A stretch of 64,000 bases of DNA from Gluconacetobacter aggeris. Its GTDB lineage: Bacteria > Pseudomonadota > Alphaproteobacteria > Acetobacterales > Acetobacteraceae. Position numbers and translations under genes: made by a program. Below, piece after piece: positions 38,746 through 47,469 of this stretch. Location of the stretch: contig NZ_JABEQD010000016.1 in assembly GCF_014174395.1 (NCBI RefSeq), positions 23,195 through 87,194 of the forward strand. Direction: 5' to 3'. How positions within the stretch are numbered: position 1 is the first letter of the stretch; the number at the start of each line of letters is the position of its first letter. The notes under the pieces were generated by a model, which did no database searches, was not told where the DNA came from, and saw nothing but the letters and a program-made list of their open reading frames with translations.

Positions 38746-40569
38746 ATGGACATTCGCAATATCGCCATCATCGCTCACGTCGACCATGGCAAGACCACGC
38801 TGGTCGACCAGCTTCTGAAGCAGTCCGGGTCGTTCCGCGAGAACCAGCATGTCGCCGAACGGGCGATGGACAGCAACGACCTGGAGCGCGAGCGCGGCAT
38901 CACCATCCTGGCCAAGTGCACGTCGGTGGTGTGGAAGGATACCCGCATCAACATCATCGACACGCCGGGCCATGCCGATTTCGGCGGTGAGGTCGAGCGT
39001 ATCCTGAGCATGGTGGACGGCGCGGTGGTGCTGGTGGATTCCGCCGAGGGCGCGCTGCCGCAGACCAAGTTCGTGGTCGGCAAGGCGCTGGCGCGCGGGC
39101 TGAAGCCGATCGTGGTCGTCAACAAGATCGACCGTGGCGATGCCCGCCCGGACGAGGTGCATAACGAGATCTTCGACCTGTTCGCCGCCCTGGGCGCGAA
39201 TGACGAGCAGCTCGACTTCCCGATGCTGTACGCCTCGGGCCGCCAGGGCTGGGCGGACGAGGAGCTGGAAGGCGCGCGCAAGGACCTGGCGCCGATGTTC
39301 GACCTGATCGTGCGTCATGTGCCGGCACCGAAGGTGGACAAGGAAGCGCCGTTCGCCATGGTCGCCACCATCCTGGAGAACGACAACTTCCTGGGCCGCG
39401 TGCTGACCGGCCGTGTCGAGCAGGGCCGTGCGAAGGTGAACATGCCGGTGCGCGTGCTGCGCCCCGATGGCTCGGTGGTCGAGACCGGGCGCCTGACCAA
39501 GCTGCTGTCCTTCCGTGGGCTGGACCGCGTGCCGGTGGAAGAGGCCGAGGCGGGTGACATCGTCGCCGTGGCCGGCCTGTCGGAAGCGACCATTCCCGAG
39601 ACCATCGCAGCACCCGAAGTGACCGAGCCGCTGAAATCGACCCCGGTCGATCCGCCGACCCTGTCGATGACCTTCCGCCTGAATGACGGCCCGCTGGGCG
39701 GCCGCGAGGGCAAGAAGGTGACCTCGCGCCAGATCCGCGACCGCCTGTTCAAGGAGACCGAGGGCAACATTGCCATCCGTGTTTCCGAGAGCCCGGAGAG
39801 CGAGGCGTTCGAGGTGGCCGGCCGTGGCGAACTGCAGCTTGGCGTGCTGATCGAGCAGATGCGCCGCGAAGGCTTCGAGCTGACGATCGGCCGTCCGCGC
39901 GTGCTGTTCCGCACCAATGAGGAGACCGGCGAGCGCGAAGAGCCGTACGAAGAGGCGCTGATCGACGTCGACGAGCCCTATTCGGGCGTGGTCGTCGAGA
40001 AGATGGCCATGCGCAAGGGCCTGATGCAGGACATGCAGCCGTCGGGCGGCGGCAAGGTGCGCCTGACCTTCCTGATCCCGTCGCGCGGGCTGATCGGCTA
40101 TCACGGCGAGTTCCTGACCGACACGCGCGGCACGGGCATCATGAATCGTCTGTTCTCGGGCTATCAGCCCTGGGCCGGCCCGATCGAGGGGCGCCGCAAC
40201 GGGTCGCTGATCTCGTCGGAAGACGGGGCGACGACGCAGTATTCGCTGTATTCGCTGCAGGATCGCGGCACGCTGTTCGTCGATGCCGGCGAGAAAGTGT
40301 ATGTCGGCATGATCATCGGCGAGCATTCGCGCGAGAACGACCTGGAAGTGAACCCGGTCCGCGAGAAGAAGCTGACCAACATCCGCGCCGCCGGCAAGGA
40401 TGAGGCGCTGCTGCTGACGCCGCCGCGCAAGATGAACCTGGAGCAGGCGATCGCCTATATCGAGGACGATGAGCTGGTCGAGGTGACGCCGTCGGCGGTG
40501 CGGATTCGCAAGCGCTATCTGGACCCGCACGAGCGCAAGAAGCGCGACCGCGCGGGCGCTTCGGCCTGA
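38746..40569 (+). CDS. typA: Ribosome-associated GTPase TypA/BipA
   Basis: 607 residues from ATG 38746. G1 AHVDHGKTT, G2 RERGITI, G3 DTPGHADFGGE and G4 NKID are all present, followed by TypA-specific KGLMQDMQPSGGGKVRLTFLIPSRGLIG and DTRGTGIMNRLF. BipA binds ribosomes and helps assembly and stress responses. The frame extends to 38704, but the extension is not conserved-looking. Confidence 0.97.
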   Translation: MDIRNIAIIAHVDHGKTTLVDQLLKQSGSFRENQHVAERAMDSNDLERERGITILAKCTSVVWKDTRINIIDTPGHADFGGEVERILSMVDGAVVLVDSAEGALPQTKFVVGKALARGLKPIVVVNKIDRGDARPDEVHNEIFDLFAALGANDEQLDFPMLYASGRQGWADEELEGARKDLAPMFDLIVRHVPAPKVDKEAPFAMVATILENDNFLGRVLTGRVEQGRAKVNMPVRVLRPDGSVVETGRLTKLLSFRGLDRVPVEEAEAGDIVAVAGLSEATIPETIAAPEVTEPLKSTPVDPPTLSMTFRLNDGPLGGREGKKVTSRQIRDRLFKETEGNIAIRVSESPESEAFEVAGRGELQLGVLIEQMRREGFELTIGRPRVLFRTNEETGEREEPYEEALIDVDEPYSGVVVEKMAMRKGLMQDMQPSGGGKVRLTFLIPSRGLIGYHGEFLTDTRGTGIMNRLFSGYQPWAGPIEGRRNGSLISSEDGATTQYSLYSLQDRGTLFVDAGEKVYVGMIIGEHSRENDLEVNPVREKKLTNIRAAGKDEALLLTPPRKMNLEQAIAYIEDDELVEVTPSAVRIRKRYLDPHERKKRDRAGASA

Positions 40570-40903
40570 TACGGCCGTAACCGTCCAGATGCGTGGGTCC
40601 GGACGGGCTGGCAGGGTTTGGGAACGGGGTCGTGGTGGGCCCTGGCGAGCGGATGTTCGCCAGGGCCTGCCATGGCCCTGTTTCGTTTGAGGACCCGCCA
40701 GGGGGGCGCATCTTTCACCGGGCAATTTGCGGGATGTTAAGGGTTCATAATGAATTCACAAAGGGCGTTGCCATCGGGAAGCGGAGCTGATAGCCGCGCT
40801 GGAACGTGGCGGGGTGCCGGATACCCCTCTCCGGCATGATCCTGTTTTTCGATGGCGCAGGCTGTGGCCAGAAGAAAGAGACTTTTCCGCGAAGGGAGCT
40901 CAT
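40570..40903 (+). other. Intergenic stretch with hairpin
   Basis: Holds an 11-bp perfect hairpin GGCCCTGGCGA/TCGCCAGGGCC at 40638-40667, without a T-run, probably acting at the end of typA. The last 90 bases contain an alternative GTG start (40814) for the next gene. Nothing else is seen. Confidence 0.6.
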
Positions 40904-42277
40904 GTGTTTTTCGACGAGAATTTCGTGTCGCTGCCTGTCGAGGAGCAATGGGACTATATCATCGTCCATACGCCGGACCGGGTCAGGCTGGGGCTGAGTG
41001 ACATCGTCAGCCGGCATGGCGAGACCTGTGTCGTCAATTTCTACGAGGCCCTGCTCAAGCGGCCCGATGCGGCGCTCTTCCTGGAACGCGAGACCGTCGA
41101 ACGCCGCCTGAGGGGCAGCCTGCTGGCGTGGCTGAAGCGGCTGTTCCCGGCGCGGGAGACGGATATCCAGGAACTGCGCGCGTTGCAGGAGCGGGTCGGG
41201 TCGGTCCATGCGCAGCTCGAGATTTCGCCCAATCTGGTATCGTATGGCTTCTATTTCATAAAGATGAGCCTGACGCTGCTGATCGTCGATTATTTCGGCA
41301 CGAAGGAAGAGCAGCTTCAGGCCTGTGTCTATTGTCAGTCCATGGTCGATTTCGCCATGACCTACATGAACAAGGCCTATAACACCGACTTCCGGAAGAA
41401 GGTGGAGCAGGACCAGTCCTTCAAGCTGTTCTCGCTGGGGCAGGATCTGCATTTCGAGAAGGAAACCCAGAAGGCGACCTTCTTCGACTGGAGCACCCAG
41501 GCGCTGTTCTGCCTGTGCGAGCAGCGCGTGGGAGAATTGCAGACGATCGGGGAATCGCAGTTCGGCCTGTGGCTGGCCCATAAGGGGCAGACGCTGTTCC
41601 GGGGTACCGAGGATTTTGTGCTGCTGCAGGACATGATCGGGGCCATCGACCGGCGCATTGCGGCGGTGCGCGCGGAGGATGGGGTGCCGGCCGGTTTCGC
41701 GGCCGAGCTGCGGAATGGCATCAGGGATGTCACGTTCCTGACCAATCGGCTGTTCCAGGCGATGGAAGCGCTGCAGAGCGGGCTGGACCCGCTGACCCGG
41801 ACGCTGACCCGCCATTTCCTGGATGGGGTGATCCAGAACGAGATCGCCTTTTCCCTGGCGCACGACAAGGTCTTCAGCATCGTGCTGCTCGATATCGATT
41901 TCTTCAAGAAGATCAACGATACCAAGGGGCATCTGGCCGGGGACGAGGCGCTGCGCCATGTCGCCGGCATGATCATGGAGACGGTGCGCGGCAACGATTA
42001 CGTCTTCCGCTATGGGGGCGAGGAATTCCTGATCGTCCTGACCGAAAGCACCAGCGCGGAGGCCGCCGCCTGTGCGGAGCGCATCAGGAGCCGGATCGAG
42101 AAGAGCGCCATTCCCTGTTCGACGGGAGACGCGCTCTCGCTGACGATTTCGGCGGGGATTGCGACCTTTCAGGGCGGGGTCAAGATCGGCACGCTGATCG
42201 AGCAGGCGGATCGGGCGCTGTACGCGGCCAAGGATGCGGGGCGGAACCGGATCGAAATCTTCTCCCGCGACAGGTGA
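40904..42277 (+). CDS. Globin-coupled diguanylate cyclase (DosC-like)
   Basis: 457 residues from GTG 40904 (GAAGGGAG just upstream); GTG 40814 would add 30 residues. The N-terminal globin sensor has a conserved Tyr in VVNFYEAL and the heme-ligand His in SVHAQL. A middle domain follows (SQFGLWLAHKGQTLFRG), then GGDEF: LLDIDFFKKINDTKGH and the catalytic FRYGGEEF, with an intact inhibitory I-site RGND five residues before it. Length and all three domains match E. coli DosC, which makes c-di-GMP in response to O2. In acetic acid bacteria c-di-GMP controls cellulose synthesis, so a link to surface growth is plausible. Confidence 0.9.
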   Translation: MFFDENFVSLPVEEQWDYIIVHTPDRVRLGLSDIVSRHGETCVVNFYEALLKRPDAALFLERETVERRLRGSLLAWLKRLFPARETDIQELRALQERVGSVHAQLEISPNLVSYGFYFIKMSLTLLIVDYFGTKEEQLQACVYCQSMVDFAMTYMNKAYNTDFRKKVEQDQSFKLFSLGQDLHFEKETQKATFFDWSTQALFCLCEQRVGELQTIGESQFGLWLAHKGQTLFRGTEDFVLLQDMIGAIDRRIAAVRAEDGVPAGFAAELRNGIRDVTFLTNRLFQAMEALQSGLDPLTRTLTRHFLDGVIQNEIAFSLAHDKVFSIVLLDIDFFKKINDTKGHLAGDEALRHVAGMIMETVRGNDYVFRYGGEEFLIVLTESTSAEAAACAERIRSRIEKSAIPCSTGDALSLTISAGIATFQGGVKIGTLIEQADRALYAAKDAGRNRIEIFSRDR

Positions 42278-42538
42278 GGGGACGGGCGGTGGCCCGCCGC
42301 CCGCGCGGACGTAATTCGTAACGATTTTCAGTTTGCGATTGCGTTGCAATTAAGGCAATGTGCCGGACGCTGGGCAGTCATTTATGAATTTTAATGCGAG
42401 ACGGGATCGGGGCGGCGTGCTAGCAATTGCGGGCACGGTCCGTATGCCGCGTTGTGTCGTCTGCCTGAAGACGGATGCATCCTCCGGTTACGGTTCCGGG
42501 TGTTGATTGGGATGACATCCTGATTCTGGAGACATTCA

Positions 42539-42823
42539 ATGATCGTTTCGACACGTCGGTTCCTGGCCGCTCTTTCGACTGTTGCCCTGATGGGCGCCGC
42601 CGTTCCGGCCATGGCGCAGGAAGCACCGACCACGCCGGCGGCTCCGTCCGTCCCGGCGGCACCGTCCACCACCGCCCCGGCGGCCCCCGCTGCCCCGAGC
42701 ACCCCGGAAGCCGCGCCGGCCACCCCGGCGGCTCCGACGACCTCGAGCGAGGCGCCGAAGACCCACAAGCACAAGCATAAGCACAAGAAGAAGACGACGA
42801 CGGAAGCCAGCCCCTCCAAGTAA
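42539..42823 (+). CDS. Small exported Ala/Pro-rich protein with His/Lys tail
   Basis: 94 residues. A signal peptide (RRFLAALSTVALMGAAVPAMAQ) is followed by about 50 residues of Ala/Pro/Thr repeat and a basic HKHKHKHKKK tail. Such proteins are common in acetic acid bacteria. The His-rich end might bind metal; no function is known. A strong terminator follows. Confidence 0.75.
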   Translation: MIVSTRRFLAALSTVALMGAAVPAMAQEAPTTPAAPSVPAAPSTTAPAAPAAPSTPEAAPATPAAPTTSSEAPKTHKHKHKHKKKTTTEASPSK

Positions 42824-42871
42824 TCGGGCGGTTTCATCCCGGCGCGGGCCATGGCCCGGCGGCCGGAGGGG

Positions 42872-42905
42872 AGCGGGGGCGGCTTGGCCGCCCCCGCTTT
42901 TTTTG
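42872..42905. terminator. Rho-independent terminator
   Basis: A 12-bp stem AGCGGGGGCGGC/GCCGCCCCCGCT with a 3-base loop, followed by T8. It lies between the small exported protein and the convergent hipA. Confidence 0.92.
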
Positions 42906-42914
42906 TGACTGGTT

Positions 42915-44204
42915 CTAACTGGCGCCTTCGTCCAGATTGATCAGCGCGGTTCTGACCCGTTCCCGGATTGCTTTGACGACCTCGTCCAGAATCCCGTGGT
43001 CGCCTGCTGGCATGGAACGCACCGTGTTGGCAGCGTCTTCCAGATGCGCCTGGATCTTCTTCGCGATGTGGTTGACCTGCTCCAGAGCCATCCGGGGGTT
43101 CAGTCCCGCCGTTTCGGCCATGCGTCGCCAGTGCCTTGCAGTGACATGACGCCCGCGTCGCTGGCCGCCGATGGACTGCGCCATGTTTTGTGTAATATGC
43201 GGCCATACGTCTCCGGCTATCAGATCATAGAGCGGGGCCAGGCGCGGGGTGCCGCTGCCGGAGAGCAGGATCGAGTAATTCTTCGCGTGTGAATCGACAT
43301 TCGTGATGAGGAGGTTGAAAATCACGCCGTTGAGAAGGTCCAGCGTTGCCCGGCCCTTGATTTGGTCCCGAGTGACCTGGAACATGTCGGTCAGCGATAT
43401 TCCGCCTCCTCGACCGGTTACCTCGTATTTCGCGGCGGGGGGGCGTCCGAGTGCCTGGCAGAAATCTTCCTGGTGCAGGCGCATCCAGAGCATGCCCTTT
43501 TTCGGGCGGGGTATCCGGTCATAACGTTCCACCAGACACCATGACCGCCTGCCGGAACGCCCCGTCGTCACGAGCGGAACGTTCAGGCCGATTTTCTTTG
43601 CGAGAGTCATGCACAGGGCTTCGTTATATACGCCGCCATCAAGGCGTTCGGTATCGGGTTTCAGAATGTGCGTGGAGGGAGCGCCGTTGATCGGGATGAA
43701 GAATTCCATGTCCCGAACCATGACCGGGAGCTTCTCCTGGGCGCCCGCGAGGCTCATGGACACACCGTCCTCCCCGGCGAGGAAGGGCTTCCTGGGGAGA
43801 TCATTGATGATCTGCTCCAGTTCCTCGCCAGGATCGATCTTGCGGTAATCCGGTTGGCGGTTCGAGGGGCCTTCCGGTTCGCGCGGCAGGCTCATGACGC
43901 TCAGGGCGCCGGCTGTTTCCTGACCGATTCTTTCAAGCAGGCCCATGACATCCTCTGATGCAATGCCCAGCGCCCGGCTCGCGGCCGCCAGAGGATCACC
44001 CTCGGGAAGAAGGTTCATCAGCCACGGCATGATGACCTGATGCGGATAGGGTTCGCGCCTCAGCTTCATACTCAGGGAAATGGGAAAATTCGCCTTATAG
44101 GCGAGCCACTCGGGATTATACGCGAACGCAAAATTCTCGTCGGCGTGTCGGATCCGACCGACCACCATGTCCTCATGGACGAGGGCGGTTTCTGTCACGG
44201 TCAA
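42915..44204 (-). CDS. hipA: HipA-type serine/threonine kinase toxin
   Basis: 429 residues. Residues 1-100 form the HipA N-subdomain. SLAGAQEK contains the P-loop Ser that is autophosphorylated in E. coli HipA. NVDSHAKNYS is the catalytic loop, and LAPLYDLI holds the Mg-binding Asp. In E. coli HipA phosphorylates GltX and induces persistence. TTG start overlaps the hipB stop (TTGA). Confidence 0.93.
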   Translation of the reverse strand: MTVTETALVHEDMVVGRIRHADENFAFAYNPEWLAYKANFPISLSMKLRREPYPHQVIMPWLMNLLPEGDPLAAASRALGIASEDVMGLLERIGQETAGALSVMSLPREPEGPSNRQPDYRKIDPGEELEQIINDLPRKPFLAGEDGVSMSLAGAQEKLPVMVRDMEFFIPINGAPSTHILKPDTERLDGGVYNEALCMTLAKKIGLNVPLVTTGRSGRRSWCLVERYDRIPRPKKGMLWMRLHQEDFCQALGRPPAAKYEVTGRGGGISLTDMFQVTRDQIKGRATLDLLNGVIFNLLITNVDSHAKNYSILLSGSGTPRLAPLYDLIAGDVWPHITQNMAQSIGGQRRGRHVTARHWRRMAETAGLNPRMALEQVNHIAKKIQAHLEDAANTVRSMPAGDHGILDEVVKAIRERVRTALINLDEGAS

Positions 44205-44500
44205 GATTTTCTTCGGAGACGGGCATCAGAGGGGCCGTGCATTTCGGCAATCCGCTTTTGCGAGATCCCGGCCGCCTGTGCTTTCCGTAGCATTTGGGTC
44301 TGGAAGTCCGAGGTTGTGAGAAATGCCCCAACCTGGTCGGCAACAGCCAGCGCCTTGCCCAACTGGGATGTTCCCTTTCCCTGTTCCAGTTCTACGACAA
44401 ATCGTTCACCAACATTCGAGATCATTGCGAGCTGCCGCTGTGTCATTCCAGCCTGCGTCCGCTTGTCGCGGATCATTTCTCCGAATTCGCGTGCGTTCAT
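44201..44500 (-). CDS. hipB: HipB-type antitoxin/repressor
   Basis: 99 residues from ATG 44500. A Cro/C1-type helix-turn-helix is seen (MIRDKRTQAGMTQRQLAMIS, then RFVVELEQGKGT), followed by a helical tail. It neutralises HipA and should bind the palindromes upstream. The frame is open to 44674, but that part crosses the operators. Confidence 0.92.
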   Translation of the reverse strand: MNAREFGEMIRDKRTQAGMTQRQLAMISNVGERFVVELEQGKGTSQLGKALAVADQVGAFLTTSDFQTQMLRKAQAAGISQKRIAEMHGPSDARLRRKS

Positions 44501-44548
44501 CTCTATGCTCTTTGCTTCCCCGCGATGGTTGCAGCCCGACAGGTGATA

Positions 44549-44714
44549 CTTCCCGATCGGGAAGATTATAGAGCTGATGAGGCCGCAGCAACAGGATTCT
44601 TCCCGATCGGGAAGAAAAGGGCCATATGACGCTTTCGGTAGGCTTGATCTTCCCGATCGGGAAGATTTTATCATTTATCCGGGAGTGGCGACCCGATTCT
44701 TTCCGTTCGGGAGG
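44549..44714. promoter_or_regulatory. Array of four hipBA operators
   Basis: The perfect palindrome CTTCCCGATCGGGAAG starts at 44549, 44599 and 44649; a degenerate version (13 of 16 matching) starts at 44699. The spacing is exactly 50 bp each time. All lie upstream of hipB. Binding by HipB is inferred from position and from multi-operator hip control in E. coli, whose operator sequence is different. Confidence 0.85.
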
Positions 44715-44854
44715 GAGGCTCGGGCTGGGGAGCGCAGCCTCTGCTGCCCTGTGTTCTGGCAACCTGTCGGGTTGGGCATAGTTGTGGGGCGACTGCCTCT
44801 CTATGACCGGCCGACATGATAAAATGCGCGCTGGCGTGCAGCCAGCGCGCGTGG

Positions 44855-46111
44855 TCAGGCGGTGTAGCGGCTGATGGAGAGGTCGAGGTGGGGGATGGCT
44901 GGGCGGCGGCCGTCGATGAGGTCCGCCAGCAATTGGCCGGAGCCGCAGGCCATGGTCCAGCCGAGCGTGCCGTGGCCGGTGTTGAGCCAGAGATTGCCGA
45001 AGCGGCCCGACGGGCCGATGACCGGGGTGCCGTCGGGGGTGTTGGGGCGCAGGCCGGTCCAGTAGGTGGCGCGGGTGAGGTCGCCGCCGCCGAACAGCTC
45101 GGAGAAGGAGCGTTCCAGCGTGCGGCGACGGTCGGGACTGAGGCGCAGGCTGTAGCCGGTCAGCTCGGCAGTGCCGCCGATGCGGATGCGGTCGCCCAGC
45201 CGGGTCATGGCGACCTTGTAGCTCTCGTCATTGACGGTGGAGGTGGGCGCGCGGGTCTCGTCCGTGAGGGGGACCGTCAGCGAGTAGCCCTTGACCGGGT
45301 AGACCGGCAGCCTGATGCCCAGCGGGCGCAGCATCAGCGGCGAGTAGCTGCCCAGGGCCAGGACATAGGCGTCGCCCGTGACGCGGCCGGCGGAGGTGCG
45401 GACGCCCATGATCCCGGTGGCGCTGGCGTCCAGCCCCTCGATGCGGGTCTCATAGCGGAAGGTGACGCCCAGTTCCGCGGCCTTCTGCGACAGGCGCTGG
45501 GTGAACATGTGCGCGTCGCCGGATTCGTCGCCCGGCAGGTACAGGCCGCCCTTCAGCAGGTGGCTGGCATGGGCCAGGCCGGGTTCGCGCGCCACGATCT
45601 GCGCCGGGTCGAGCAATTGGTGGGGCACGTTGCTCTCGGTGAGCAGGCGCATGTCGTCCTGCGCGTGGTCGAGCTGGGCCTGGGTGCGGAAGAGCTGGAT
45701 CAGGCCCTTCTGGCGGTCGTCATAGGTGATGCCGGTTTCCGCGCGCAGTTCGGTCAGGCAGTCGCGGCTATATTCGGCCACCCGCAGCATGCGGGCCTTG
45801 TTGATGTCGTAGGCATGGGCGTTGCAGTTGGCCAGGAGCTGCGTCATCCAGCGCAGCATCGGCAGGTCCAGCCGCGCGCGGATGACCAGCGGGCTGTCCT
45901 TCTTCAGCATCCAGCCCAGCGCCTTCAGCGGCAGGCCGGGCATGGCCCATGGGGTGGAATAGCCGGGCGAGACCTGGCCCGCATTGGCGAAGGAGGTTTC
46001 CATCGCGGCGGCGGGCTGGCGGTCGATCACCGTAACCTCGTGGCCCTGTCTGGCCAGGTACCAGGCGGTGGTGACGCCGATGACCCCGGCGCCCATGACG
46101 ATAACCTTCAC
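44855..46111 (-). CDS. dadA: D-amino acid dehydrogenase
   Basis: 418 residues. N-terminal FAD-binding VIVMGAGVIGVTTAWYLARQ, GQVSPGYSTPWAMPG and C-terminal LWLNTGHGTLGWTMACGSG are DadA signatures. It oxidises D-alanine and other D-amino acids to keto acids, passing electrons to the respiratory chain. Its ATG overlaps the alanine racemase stop, making an L-Ala to D-Ala to pyruvate pathway. Confidence 0.96.
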   Translation of the reverse strand: MKVIVMGAGVIGVTTAWYLARQGHEVTVIDRQPAAAMETSFANAGQVSPGYSTPWAMPGLPLKALGWMLKKDSPLVIRARLDLPMLRWMTQLLANCNAHAYDINKARMLRVAEYSRDCLTELRAETGITYDDRQKGLIQLFRTQAQLDHAQDDMRLLTESNVPHQLLDPAQIVAREPGLAHASHLLKGGLYLPGDESGDAHMFTQRLSQKAAELGVTFRYETRIEGLDASATGIMGVRTSAGRVTGDAYVLALGSYSPLMLRPLGIRLPVYPVKGYSLTVPLTDETRAPTSTVNDESYKVAMTRLGDRIRIGGTAELTGYSLRLSPDRRRTLERSFSELFGGGDLTRATYWTGLRPNTPDGTPVIGPSGRFGNLWLNTGHGTLGWTMACGSGQLLADLIDGRRPAIPHLDLSISRYTA

Positions 46112-47268
46112 CTGTTGTCTCCCTGTGGTGATGCGTCCGCGCGATAGATGCGGTGATAGCGCCTGCCCAGGCCGGTCAGCAGTTCGTAGCCGATGGTGCC
46201 GGCGGCTTCGGCGGCGTCTTCCAGCGAATGGTGCGGGCCGATCAGGTCCAGCGCCGTGCCGGGCGCAAGCGGGGTGTCGCCCAGGGCTGTGACGTCGACG
46301 GCCAGGCAGTCCATGGAGATGCGGCCGACGATGGGCAGCCTGAGGTCCGGCCGTTCCGGCAGGATGGCGTGGCCGTGGCCGCCGATGGCGCGGGGGAAGC
46401 CGTCGCCATAGCCTACGCCCAGGGTCGCGATCCGGCTGGGCCGGTCGGCGATGAAGCCCGCGCCGTAGCCCACCGCCGTTCCGGGGCCGATCTGGCGGGT
46501 CTGTACGATCCGCGCCTGGAGGCGGACCACCGGTAGCATCGGGTTCGGCTGGCCCGGGGTGGGGTTGATGCCGTACAGCGCGGCGCCGGGGCGCACCATG
46601 TCGAAATGCCAGTCCGGGCCGAGGAACAGGCCGGAGGATGCCGCCAGGCTGGCCGGCAGGGCGGGCAGTTGCGCGCGCAGGCGCAGGAAAGTGGTGCGCT
46701 GGGCGCGATTGGCGGGGTGGGCGGGTTCGTCGGCGCAGGCCAGGTGGCTCATGACCAGGAGGGGGGTGAGGCCGGCCAGCGGCGTGTCTTCGGACAGAAG
46801 CGTGGCCACGTCCGCGTCCGACAGGCCGAAGCGGGACATGCCGCTGTCGAGTTGCAGCGCGGCGGGGAGGGGGGTACCAGTCTGGTGGGCCAGGGCGCGC
46901 CAGTTGGCGATCTGCTCCAGGCTGTTCAGGACCGGGACCAGCCCGGCCTGCCGCATGGCGGCTTCGGTCCCCGGCATGGGGCCGTTCAGGACGAAGATCG
47001 TGCTGTCGGCGCCCAGCAGCGGGCGGATGGCGGCGCCTTCGGCCAGGTGGGCGACGAAGAAGGTCCGGCAGCCGGCGCGGTGCAGCTCCGGGACCACGCG
47101 GGCGGCGCCCAGCCCGTAGGCATCGGCCTTGACGGCGGCGGCGCAGGTCACGCCGGGGCCGACATGGTCGCGCAGCCTCCGGTAATTTTCGGCCAGGGCG
47201 GCGAGGTCGATGGTCAGGATGCCGCCGGCCGAGGCGGCGGGGGCGTTTGGTTCAGCGTCGACTGGCAC
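46108..47268 (-). CDS. alr: Alanine racemase (catabolic, PLP-dependent)
   Basis: 386 residues from GTG 47268; the frame is open to 47367 (TTG), but that crosses a palindromic repeat. ILTIDLAALAENYRRL opens the TIM barrel; the PLP Lys is in AAVKADAYGLGA, and the catalytic Tyr region is GTAVGYGAGF/ATLGVGYGDGFPR. Operon position before dadA suggests the catabolic DadX role. Whether another racemase serves the cell wall cannot be seen here. Confidence 0.94.
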   Translation of the reverse strand: MPVDAEPNAPAASAGGILTIDLAALAENYRRLRDHVGPGVTCAAAVKADAYGLGAARVVPELHRAGCRTFFVAHLAEGAAIRPLLGADSTIFVLNGPMPGTEAAMRQAGLVPVLNSLEQIANWRALAHQTGTPLPAALQLDSGMSRFGLSDADVATLLSEDTPLAGLTPLLVMSHLACADEPAHPANRAQRTTFLRLRAQLPALPASLAASSGLFLGPDWHFDMVRPGAALYGINPTPGQPNPMLPVVRLQARIVQTRQIGPGTAVGYGAGFIADRPSRIATLGVGYGDGFPRAIGGHGHAILPERPDLRLPIVGRISMDCLAVDVTALGDTPLAPGTALDLIGPHHSLEDAAEAAGTIGYELLTGLGRRYHRIYRADASPQGDNR

Positions 47269-47342
47269 GTTTTGGTGGGCTCCCGTCGGGATGGCTGACG
47301 ATAGATCAATTTCACCCTGGTGCAATGTCGCGGGGGAAAGAT

Positions 47343-47464
47343 GTTCTTTTTTGCAAAAAAGAACCAAAAAACTCTGATTCGTTCAGGAATTTTGTGCTGG
47401 GGACACGCGATGGCCCTGAACGGATCAAAAGTCTTTTTGCTTCTTTTTCGGAAGACAAAAGAAG
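47343..47464. repeat. T/A-rich palindromes between alr and the reductase gene
   Basis: A perfect 22-bp palindrome (GTTCTTTTTTG with its complement) at 47343-47364 and a second hairpin CTTCTTTT/AAAAGAAG at 47440-47464 bracket a CGTTCAGG/CCTGAACG pair. This likely ends the minus-strand reductase transcript and resembles dispersed gene-end repeats of acetic acid bacteria. Confidence 0.7.
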
Positions 47465-47469
47465 AACGC

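Noticed and set aside
44549..44714. Regularly spaced repeats as a possible CRISPR array
   Set aside because: Repeats are only 16 bp, perfectly palindromic and directly upstream of hipB, with no cas genes; operators explain them better.
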